Of a stretch of 7,774 nucleotides of DNA, positions 1 to 5,186 are shown piece after piece (the stretch's first letter is position 1; each line of letters opens with the position of its first letter). The position numbers and the translations under genes were made by a program. This DNA is from an uncultured Porphyromonas sp. (lineage in GTDB: Bacteria > Bacteroidota > Bacteroidia > Bacteroidales > Porphyromonadaceae). The stretch spans positions 1 through 7,774 of the forward strand of contig CABQOJ010000052.1 of NCBI GenBank assembly GCA_902465775.1, read 5' to 3'. The notes under the pieces were generated by a model, which was given only the letters and a program-made list of their open reading frames with translations, had not been told where the DNA came from and made no database searches.

Positions 1-340
1 AGTTTGCCTCAGCATCAGAGACGATGTAGTAGCTCTTCTCCTCGCCCTTCTTCTTATTGAGCAGGCGCACATGGTTCAGTATCTGCACCTCATCGGTCTT
101 AATCTGCGAGGGCTCCAGCACACGGGCATTGCCCAGCTGAGCCTTGAGCATAGCGATCTTGTCCTCGAGGTGAGCCTGCGCCTCCTTGGCAGCATCGTAC
201 TCAGCATTCTCCGAGAGATCGCCCTTGTCACGCGCCTCAGCAATCTGCTGTGTGACCTTGGGTCGCTCCTCAGCCTCCAGCTGCTTGATCGTATTATTGA
301 GGGCGTCATATCCCTCTTGGGTCATATAGTAATATCCCAT
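1..340 (-). CDS. greA: Transcription elongation factor GreA, N-terminal part (cut by window edge)
   Basis: GreA binds in the secondary channel of RNA polymerase and stimulates cleavage of the backtracked transcript, rescuing stalled complexes. Reading the minus strand from the ATG at 340-338 gives 113 residues before the edge. Residues ~1-75 form the antiparallel coiled coil. Its tip motif GDLSENAEYDAAKEAQ spans residues 40-55, so the catalytic acidic pair falls at D41 and E44, the numbering of the E. coli protein. Residues ~80-113 begin the C-terminal FKBP-like domain (TDEVQIL, YYIVSDAEAN). About 45 residues should lie outside the window, as the family is ~155-160 aa. The start at 340 (MGYYYMTQEGY) fits the family; an internal Met at residue 6 is a weaker alternative. 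No Shine-Dalgarno sequence is visible, which is normal for Bacteroidota. The gene is not frameshifted within the window. Identification is near certain from the motif and spacing. Confidence 0.96.
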   Translation of the reverse strand, partial: MGYYYMTQEGYDALNNTIKQLEAEERPKVTQQIAEARDKGDLSENAEYDAAKEAQAHLEDKIAMLKAQLGNARVLEPSQIKTDEVQILNHVRLLNKKKGEEKSYYIVSDAEAN

Positions 341-385
341 AGATGATTAGGTGATAATGGTGTCTAATTCAGTCTAGTGCGTATC

Positions 386-438
386 CTATGAGCTACACCC
401 CGCCAGCCATCTATCGGCTGGCAAATGGCGCCTCATAG
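386..438 (-). promoter_or_regulatory. Nested stem-loop in the greA leader
   Basis: Two perfect 7-bp stems are nested. The inner stem pairs 402-408 (GCCAGCC) with 416-422 (GGCTGGC) around a 7-nt loop. The outer stem pairs 386-392 (CTATGAG) with 432-438 (CTCATAG), leaving an internal loop of 9 nt on each side. The element sits 45 nt upstream of the greA ATG, inside the leader expected from the -7 box at 562-569. There is no T-run on either strand, so it is not a simple intrinsic terminator. A regulatory role is inference; the pairing is what can be seen. Confidence 0.45.
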
Positions 439-561
439 ATACAAAACAAATGAGGACTTACTCCCACACAGCACCCCCTATCGTCTAGAAGAGCCACATC
501 AGAGAAGCCTCGTCATATATTGAGATGCGCTACGCCGTCCGCACATCTTCCTTACTGAGTG

Positions 562-569
562 CAAAGGTA
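562..569 (-). promoter_or_regulatory. Probable greA promoter, -7 box
   Basis: On the minus strand this reads TACCTTTG, an exact match to the Bacteroidota -7 consensus TAnnTTTG. I see no good TTG -33 box about 19-21 bp further upstream (near 589-593), so only half of the promoter is supported. If used, transcription would start near 556 and give a leader of about 215 nt before the greA ATG. Confidence 0.5.
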
Positions 570-711
570 CTAAAAAAACGTTTCATCCCCACCCTTCTGA
601 TCTCTCCTCAATACTGCAACTCAAACAGCTATATCCGATTCCATTAGGCCCTTAAGGTTTAGAATGCTCGTGGCGTTGGGCCTTTAGAACAAAAGATTCT
701 TCCCGAAAAGC

Positions 712-741
712 TTGCAGGTTAAGAAAATTGTCGTACCTTTG
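712..741 (+). promoter_or_regulatory. Promoter of the SRP RNA-tRNA-Thr unit
   Basis: A TTG -33 box at 712-714 and a TACCTTTG -7 box at 734-741 are separated by 19 bp, matching the Bacteroidota housekeeping sigma consensus (TTG, N19-21, TAnnTTTG). The predicted start near 746-748 coincides with the first base pairs of the SRP RNA closing stem, which supports the call. This is the best-formed promoter in the window. Confidence 0.8.
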
Positions 742-745
742 TGGT

Positions 746-843
746 CCGGGCGAGTGCCACACGGCCAGCTCCCTGTGAATCCCCCAGGGCTTGATCGCAG
801 CAAGGGTAGCGGGTTGTAGCGGCGCGATGTGGATTGCTCGCCC
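746..843 (+). ncRNA. ffs: Small signal recognition particle RNA (4.5S-type)
   Basis: This RNA is the scaffold on which Ffh binds signal peptides and docks with FtsY for co-translational membrane targeting. The ~98-nt transcript folds as one long hairpin: GGGCGAG (748-754) pairs with CTCGCCC (837-843), CCACA (757-761) with TGTGG (828-832), GCC (764-766) with GGC (821-823), GCT (768-770) with AGC (818-820), and CCC (771-773) with GGG (811-813). The conserved Ffh-binding part follows, with GTGAA at 775-779, CCCCCAGG at 781-788 and GCAGCAAGGGTA at 797-808, very close to the small bacterial SRP RNA consensus. Length and promoter position agree. The oddity is the apical loop: where GGAA is usual, the sequence at 791-796 is TTGATC. 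The RNA is followed by TTTT (844-847), and then directly by tRNA-Thr. Confidence 0.88.
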
Positions 844-847
844 TTTT

Positions 848-920
848 GCCTCTTTAGCTCAGTTGGTAGAGCACGTGATTTGTAATCTCGGGGTCGTTGG
901 TTCGAGTCCGACAAGAGGCT
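848..920 (+). tRNA. tRNA-Thr (anticodon UGU)
   Basis: A 73-nt cloverleaf decoding ACA. Acceptor GCCTCTT (848-854) pairs fully with AAGAGGC (913-919), with T920 as discriminator and no encoded CCA. The D arm is GCTC/GAGC (857-860, 869-872). The anticodon arm is CGTGA/TCTCG (874-878, 886-890) with loop TTTGTAA and anticodon TGT at 881-883. The T arm is GTTGG/CCGAC (896-900, 908-912) around TTCGAGT. The anticodon stem has one T·T mismatch (876 with 888). There is no promoter of its own: it begins one base after the TTTT that ends the SRP RNA, so it is expected to be expressed from the promoter at 712-741. Confidence 0.97.
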
Positions 921-961
921 CTCTCACAAGGCTAGTCCTAGAGACCATATCTACAGTTTGA

Positions 962-998
962 CGAGCAGATTGCTAAGCTTAGCAGTCTGCTCGCTTTG
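962..998 (+). terminator. Hairpin terminator of the SRP RNA-tRNA unit
   Basis: A 14-bp stem pairs 962-975 with 980-993 (one G·T wobble at 970/985) around a 4-nt loop AGCT, followed by CTTTG. It lies 41 nt after the tRNA. The T-run is short, so it could act partly as a 3'-end stabilising or processing structure, but position and stability favour termination. Confidence 0.72.
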
Positions 999-1015
999 TG
1001 TATACAGATCCGCCC

Positions 1016-1030
1016 TCGCCTAGCTCAAGT
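1016..1030 (+). repeat. Left arm of a 15-bp inverted repeat pair
   Basis: TCGCCTAGCTCAAGT is the exact reverse complement of 1398-1412. The two arms enclose 367 bp without a gene. Just inside the arms there is weaker similarity (AGCTTC and GGG blocks near 1047-1057 against the reverse complement of ~1371-1382), hinting that the terminal repeats were once longer. Confidence 0.7.
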
Positions 1031-1397
1031 CTTAGCATCTAGCCCAAGCTTCACGGGCAGGGGCGGGGAATGGTTGCTGGGAACGGGCGGGAGCGTCTGA
1101 ATTACGGACTTTGTGTCCTACAGATTTGGACCAGTTGTTGCGTTGCTCTTCTTTATGGACTGCTGAGCCGTGTCTAGACTACAGGCCGATCTTGAGTACA
1201 CTAGAGTGCAGTCGCGATGGTCATCTATATTACCTTTGCATTGCTTCTCTACTAGAGATTCGCAAAGTGATAACGAGAGCTCCACAAATCTGAACTCCAC
1301 CAGCTCGTAGCTGGGACTCTCTGGACACTCAGTGACGCATGACTCTCGCCTCCTCACATACCGGGACTAACTTCCCGAAGCTAGCTTTTACCATGGA

Positions 1398-1412
1398 ACT
1401 TGAGCTAGGCGA
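1398..1412 (-). repeat. Right arm of a 15-bp inverted repeat pair
   Basis: ACTTGAGCTAGGCGA mirrors 1016-1030 perfectly. It ends 7 bp before the A-run of the bidirectional terminator. No clear target-site duplication flanks the pair. Confidence 0.7.
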
Positions 1413-1419
1413 TGCCTAT

Positions 1420-1472
1420 AAAAAAGGTGGCGAGCACCTCACGATCGAGGGACTCGCCACCATTTTCTTTTT
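1420..1472. terminator. Bidirectional intrinsic terminator
   Basis: A 9-bp stem GGTGGCGAG (1426-1434) / CTCGCCACC (1453-1461) encloses a further 4-bp stem CCTC/GAGG (1437-1440, 1447-1450). It is preceded by six A (1420-1425) and followed by ATTTTCTTTTT (1462-1472), so it reads as a terminator on both strands. On the minus strand it lies about 85 nt beyond the stop of the LRR gene and ends that transcript; on the plus strand it stops anything entering from the left. Confidence 0.82.
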
Positions 1473-1545
1473 CGGAAGAGAGCTCTACTTACTCACACGT
1501 TAGAGGAAATCCTCCGTATGATCTGAGAGCCTCTAGACTCTAATC

Positions 1546-4500
1546 TTACTGCTTGACCACTAGACGGTCAGCACCAGACACGCGTACCACGTAGGTACCA
1601 GCGGGATAGCTAGCGAGGCTGACCACAGCGCTACCCGTAGCGTCCGTACGAGCCGTACCAACGAGCGCACCCGTCAGGTCGTAGAGCAGGATGTTGCTAT
1701 CAGCGCCTGCACCTACCACGTGGAGTAGCTCCTGCGTAGGGTTCGGGTAGAGCTGTATGTCGAGCTCCTCGACGGCAGCGACAGCAAGATTGGCCTCCTC
1801 AACGATATGGCCAAAGACGTTCCAACCCTTAGCCTTGCTGTAAGCCTCCTTAGCGCCCTCCTTAACATAAAGCGTAGCATCCTCGGGGGCGTAAATATCC
1901 CCAAAGGTTGCCTCATTGATGACGGGAGGCTCTACACTATACGAGTAGACAGACTTGATAATCTGACAGCCAGTGAAGGTGTTAGCCGCGATCGAGCAAC
2001 CAGCTGGGATATGCACCTCCTTGAGTGCAGAAGCTAGTCCGAAGGCTCCCTTGCCAAACGAAGTGCAGCTAGGCATATAAGGCACCTTCTCTAGTGAGCG
2101 GTCATAGTAAAATGCGGAGTCGCCGACCGAGACAAGCTGAGGCGTGACACCCTCGGTCCATCCGAACGACTTCATAGCCGCATTGTAGGTAAGTGCCATC
2201 TCATCGATACGCTCCAGCGATGCTGGGAGTGTCAGCTCCTTGACTCTTGGATTATAAGCGAGAGCGAGGCGCGTGATCTCCTTGAGACCATCCGATAGCG
2301 TCAGCTTACCCTCCATACCGATCGCTTGATTGCCTGTAGGTAGGTAGAGTAGCTTCGAGCCATCTGCCGTGTAGAGGACACCCTTGACACTCTTAAGAGC
2401 CGTATTGCCCGTGGCAACCTCGACATCCGTCAAGTGTATAGGAGTTAGGAAGGCTCCTGGCTGTATCGAAGTGACCTTAGCCCCTAACGTGTAGCTGGTA
2501 GCCTTGAGACCCGCTGGGTAAGCGATGAGCTTCGTCTGATCCTTACTGTAGAGGACATCCGCTATCGTTGAGAACGACTCATTAGCCTCTGGCACGACAA
2601 ACTTCGTCAGAGCCGTGCAGAAGAGGAATGCACGATCACCGATGCCTTTAACCTTATTATTGAGTGTCAGCGAAGTCATCTGGATGGCGCCCTCGAAGGC
2701 TAGCGGAGCAATGTAAGTCACCTCATCAGGTAGTACTGCATCACCCGCAGGCTTCCACTTGTATAGTACGCCATCGACGATGTTCGGATCCGTATCAGAT
2801 ACAGAAGGTTTGCTACAAGTTAGGTTCACCTCGACATCCTCCTTGAGGCTCTCGATCGTGTAGGTCAGCTCGCGGTTGTTAGCTTGTGGCTCACGATTGA
2901 CCTGCCACTCATCGACGGTGTAGCCCTCAGCAGGGTGTGCCGTAAAGACGAGCTTGCTACCAGCCTTGACTGCCTGACCCGTTTTGATCTCGACACCATT
3001 AGCCGTAGCGGTGAGCGTGCCAGTCTTCTCATTGAAAGAGGCAAACTTCACTCTAAAGTGTCCCGCCAGACGTTCAAAGTCGACCTGTATCTCTCGTGAG
3101 TCGCGCACTTCGCAGCGATAGGTGGACTTACCATTCTGTTCAGCTATCGGCTTAAGCTCGCCTCCTATCTCAACCTGCTCGAACCAGTCAGCGATGCGGT
3201 AGCCCTCCTTAGGCGTAGCGGTAAAGTTGAGCATCGTACCCATAGGCACACGATCGCCAGACTTCACCTCTTTACCATTATCCAGTGCACAGGTCAGTGT
3301 ACCCATCTGAAGGTCACGACTACGGAAGTAAACGTCAGCACCCTCTGGACGTGCCTCAAAGGTCACCTCCACCTTTAGATTTTCGGTTAGGTCCTTAACC
3401 TCGTAGATTTGAGGGAACTTCGGATCACCCTCTACGGTCACGACATCTCCATTGACACGCCACTCCTTGATCTGCTGCTCAACCCTAGGGATCGCCTTAA
3501 AGCTAATAGGAGAGTGCTCTAGGAGCATGTCACCATCCTCAACATTCTGAGCTCCAGTCGTCCAAGCCTCCAGCTGACCATCGCCAGTATAGCTGTAGTT
3601 TACCTTGTAGCGTTGCTGTGTCCCTGCGGGAGCACCGACGACGATCTGGCACTTCTTCAGCTTCTGCGCCAGCTCCGTCTTGATCGCCTCACTAGCGACA
3701 TAGACGGTCGTCGTCTCCTTGTCAGGCCAGAGCGTCTCTAGACCAGAGATCGAATTGCTCAAGTGCAGGTCTACGACACGCAGCGAGCCCACACCGCTGA
3801 AAGATGAATAGTCCAACTTCATACGCTCCAAGCGAGGCAGATAAAGCTCTGCGAGCTTAGTACAGTTGATAAAAGCACCAGTACCGATCTCCTGAGCGTA
3901 GGGTAGCTCTAGACGCTCTAGTGCTCCACAGCCAAAGATAGCGTTATCACCGATAGCCTTGCACTCCTCGCCAAGGGTCACCTTTTGGACACCTCCCGCC
4001 AATACGCGTAGCACGCCATCAGCACGGGAGATGAGCGCACCCTCGGCTGCGAGGTAGTTAGCGCAACCCTCCTCGAGCGTCAGCGAGGTGAGGCTGGTAC
4101 TGTTTTGGAAGGGGTTGTCCACGATAGACTCGAGCGACTTGCCCAGTGAGAGCGTTGTCAGTGCGTTTGCATTTTCAAAGGCCTTCTCCCCGATTGTCTT
4201 GATCTTCGGCAGATCGAGTGCCTCCAGAGCCGTACAACCCTCGAAGCTGTGGCTACCCACGCTCTCTAGCTTAGGAGCCTTGATGGTCTTGATACCCGTG
4301 CAACCCTTGAAGGCGTTGTCACCGATCTTTGTCACCCCGTTAAGGTCTACGCTGGTGATATTGGTATTGCTGACAGGGTCTGAGGTACCCCATTCGCCAG
4401 GGATCTCCTCGCCAGGAGAGTAGAAGCAGTTTGCAGCAATCTCAGTAACCCCATCGGGGATCTGGATAGCTCCAGTCGCATCACCCCAAGAGGTCAATAC

Positions 4501-4578
4501 GTTACCCGACACCGTCTGCGCGGCAAGAGCCGTCGCCGAGAGGACGAGTAGGAGTAGTAAGCTTGTTATTCTCTTCAT
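1546..4578 (-). CDS. BspA-like leucine-rich-repeat surface protein with T9SS sorting domain
   Basis: A predicted 1010-residue secreted protein, probably displayed on the outer surface; BspA-family LRR proteins are known for binding host matrix proteins or partner bacteria, but the ligand here is unknown. Order of parts: Sec signal peptide 1-20 (cut after ALAA); a first LRR_5-type block ~33-312 with repeats such as IGDNAFKGCTGIKTIKAP (85-102) and IGTGAFINCTKLAELYLP (231-248); three tandem modules resembling divergent InlB B-repeats at ~323-410, 415-503 and 507-589, each with the conserved Trp (EW 372-373, DW 464-465, EW 557-558); a second LRR block ~600-925; and a type A T9SS C-terminal domain ~938-1010 with LYPNPT at 943-948 and the end VVKQ. 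T9SS cargo is normally cleaved and attached to A-LPS, or released. Transcribed alone from the promoter at 4711-4740 and ended at 1420-1472. No Shine-Dalgarno sequence. Family assignment is firm; function is inference. Confidence 0.95.
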   Translation of the reverse strand: MKRITSLLLLLVLSATALAAQTVSGNVLTSWGDATGAIQIPDGVTEIAANCFYSPGEEIPGEWGTSDPVSNTNITSVDLNGVTKIGDNAFKGCTGIKTIKAPKLESVGSHSFEGCTALEALDLPKIKTIGEKAFENANALTTLSLGKSLESIVDNPFQNSTSLTSLTLEEGCANYLAAEGALISRADGVLRVLAGGVQKVTLGEECKAIGDNAIFGCGALERLELPYAQEIGTGAFINCTKLAELYLPRLERMKLDYSSFSGVGSLRVVDLHLSNSISGLETLWPDKETTTVYVASEAIKTELAQKLKKCQIVVGAPAGTQQRYKVNYSYTGDGQLEAWTTGAQNVEDGDMLLEHSPISFKAIPRVEQQIKEWRVNGDVVTVEGDPKFPQIYEVKDLTENLKVEVTFEARPEGADVYFRSRDLQMGTLTCALDNGKEVKSGDRVPMGTMLNFTATPKEGYRIADWFEQVEIGGELKPIAEQNGKSTYRCEVRDSREIQVDFERLAGHFRVKFASFNEKTGTLTATANGVEIKTGQAVKAGSKLVFTAHPAEGYTVDEWQVNREPQANNRELTYTIESLKEDVEVNLTCSKPSVSDTDPNIVDGVLYKWKPAGDAVLPDEVTYIAPLAFEGAIQMTSLTLNNKVKGIGDRAFLFCTALTKFVVPEANESFSTIADVLYSKDQTKLIAYPAGLKATSYTLGAKVTSIQPGAFLTPIHLTDVEVATGNTALKSVKGVLYTADGSKLLYLPTGNQAIGMEGKLTLSDGLKEITRLALAYNPRVKELTLPASLERIDEMALTYNAAMKSFGWTEGVTPQLVSVGDSAFYYDRSLEKVPYMPSCTSFGKGAFGLASALKEVHIPAGCSIAANTFTGCQIIKSVYSYSVEPPVINEATFGDIYAPEDATLYVKEGAKEAYSKAKGWNVFGHIVEEANLAVAAVEELDIQLYPNPTQELLHVVGAGADSNILLYDLTGALVGTARTDATGSAVVSLASYPAGTYVVRVSGADRLVVKQ

Positions 4579-4612
4579 AAAGTAATCTGTTAGTAAAACA
4601 TTAAGTTACGTA

Positions 4613-4628
4613 GTGCACTTTCGTGCAC
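4613..4628 (-). promoter_or_regulatory. GAAA-capped hairpin in the LRR-gene leader
   Basis: On the minus-strand transcript GTGCAC pairs with GTGCAC around a GAAA tetraloop, a very stable 6-bp stem 34 nt before the ATG. A second small stem precedes it (CTCCG/CGGAG, 4634-4638 with 4645-4649, 6-nt loop). Both lie in the predicted ~127-nt leader. A role in translation control or mRNA stability is inference. Confidence 0.5.
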
Positions 4629-4710
4629 AGAGACTCCGAATATACGGAGCTGCCTGGTCTAAGTACTCTGAGTAGCATCTAAGCCCAAAACTTAGCAGAC
4701 AATTGGGGGG

Positions 4711-4740
4711 CAAAGGTACAGAAAAATAATTACAGATCAG
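4711..4740 (-). promoter_or_regulatory. Probable promoter of the LRR surface-protein gene
   Basis: On the minus strand the -7 box is TACCTTTG (4718-4711), an exact consensus match. With 19 bp spacing the -33 position (4740-4738) is CTG, two of three bases of TTG. Transcription would start near 4706, giving a leader of about 127 nt before the ATG at 4578. Confidence 0.58.
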
Positions 4741-4833
4741 TGGTAAATAAGGAGCGATGCCTCACTGTTAGAGGACGTTAACTTACACTTTCGCATCTTT
4801 ATACTCAGACTTCCTTCGTATAAGTGCGCAGAC

Positions 4834-5030
4834 AATTCGGATCGCCACGTGGATAATTCGGATTCTCCACCGAGGAAGCTAAAATTCTCCACCGAGGTGC
4901 GAAACATTTCCTCCGAAGTTTCATTTCATTCTTCCGAAGTTTCGTTTCATTCCTCCGAAGTTTTATTGCTCGCCTCCGTGGGGAAAAAAAATTATCCACG
5001 TGGCGATTTTTGATTTCTCACGTGACTGTC
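4834..5030. repeat. Array of nine helically spaced dyads inside an 18-bp terminal inverted repeat
   Basis: The perfect inverted repeat ATCGCCACGTGGATAATT (4841-4858) / its reverse complement (4990-5007) frames degenerate tandem units of 21-23 bp. Each unit carries a short self-complementary core: CCACGTGG centred at 4848, CTCCACCGAG at 4870 and 4892, CTCCGAAG or CTTCCGAAG cores at 4914, 4935 and 4956, CCTCCGTGG at 4977, CCACGTGG at 5000 and TCACGTGA at 5022. Further direct repeats show the same period: AATTCGGAT at 4834 and 4855, ATTCTCCACCGAGG at 4862 and 4884, TCCGAAGTTT at 4912, 4933 and 4954. The architecture recalls the BrickBuilt minisatellite-bearing MITEs described in P. gingivalis, but I cannot show sequence homology. 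It lies between the two divergent promoters. Confidence 0.85.
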
Positions 5031-5108
5031 CCATAAGATTCCTTTGACACACAACGACTTAGTCGCAAATCTCCTTCAACATGCTCAAAAAAAATTTACC
5101 GAAGTCGC

Positions 5109-5150
5109 TTCGATTGATCGAAGATGTCAAACGATTGATCGAATTTGACA
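5109..5150 (+). promoter_or_regulatory. Operator-like pair of 21-bp direct repeats with dyad symmetry
   Basis: CGATTGATCGAA occurs at 5111-5122 and 5132-5143, exactly 21 bp apart, each followed by a TGtCAAA or TGaCAAA block. The first copy is a perfect 6-2-6 palindrome (TTCGAT TG ATCGAA, 5109-5122). Around the second copy TGTCAAA (5125-5131) and TTTGACA (5144-5150) form an inverted repeat. The pair ends about 24 bp upstream of the -7 box at 5174-5181, a position suited to a transcription factor controlling the downstream envelope genes. The regulator is unknown. Confidence 0.6.
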
Positions 5151-5173
5151 AACAAGGGCCGAAACTTTTTCTC

Positions 5174-5181
5174 TACTTTTG
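5174..5181 (+). promoter_or_regulatory. Probable promoter -7 box for the envelope gene pair
   Basis: TACTTTTG matches TAnnTTTG. No TTG -33 box lies at the usual distance; the nearest TTTG (5144-5147) is 26 bp away, too far. A weak -33 next to operator-like repeats would suit an activator-dependent promoter, but that is inference. The predicted start near 5187 would leave a leader of about 500 nt before the ATG at 5688; I found no better -7 box closer to the gene. Confidence 0.45.
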
Positions 5182-5186
5182 TACTA

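Larger units (their letters stand above)
341..711. other. Divergent intergenic region between greA and the SRP RNA gene
   Basis: No coding region is supported on either strand. The stretch contains the greA leader with its nested stem-loop and the greA -7 box. From 570 to 711 there is nothing clearer than a weak 6-bp inverted repeat (AGGCCC at 646-651, GGGCCT at 678-683), just upstream of the SRP RNA promoter. Confidence 0.7.
998..1425. other. Region with no supported gene, largely within a 15-bp inverted repeat pair
   Basis: Short open frames on both strands (for example 1111-1293 plus and 1118-1357 minus) show no recognisable protein features. The notable content is the pair of inverted repeats at 1016-1030 and 1398-1412, plus a TACCTTTG box at 1231-1238 on the plus strand that is not followed by a credible gene before the terminator at 1420-1472. 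Confidence 0.6.

Noticed and set aside
684..914. 76-codon minus-strand frame over the SRP RNA and tRNA
   Set aside because: It is antisense to two well-folded RNA genes and is a known kind of false gene call over tRNAs.
1111..1357. Overlapping small open frames on both strands (1111-1293 plus, 1118-1357 minus)
   Set aside because: Compositionally odd, Cys- and Ser-rich proteins with no signal, domain or start context, in a region that looks like a non-coding element between inverted repeats.
1339..1503. 54-codon plus-strand open frame (begins MTLASSHTGTNF) near the end of the LRR gene
   Set aside because: It runs straight through the bidirectional terminator hairpin and its U-run, has no family resemblance, and would be a very unlikely coding arrangement despite reasonable-looking codons.
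4805..4999. 64-codon minus-strand open frame with heptad peptide repeats (KLRRNET, KLRKNEM, KLRRKCF)
   Set aside because: The peptide repeat is simply the 21-bp DNA period read as seven codons. It lies wholly inside the dyad array, has no recognisable start context or domain, and DNA spacing rather than protein sequence appears conserved.
4834..5150. CRISPR array interpretation of the 21-bp repeats
   Set aside because: Repeats are contiguous and degenerate, without unique spacers of constant length, and no cas gene is present.
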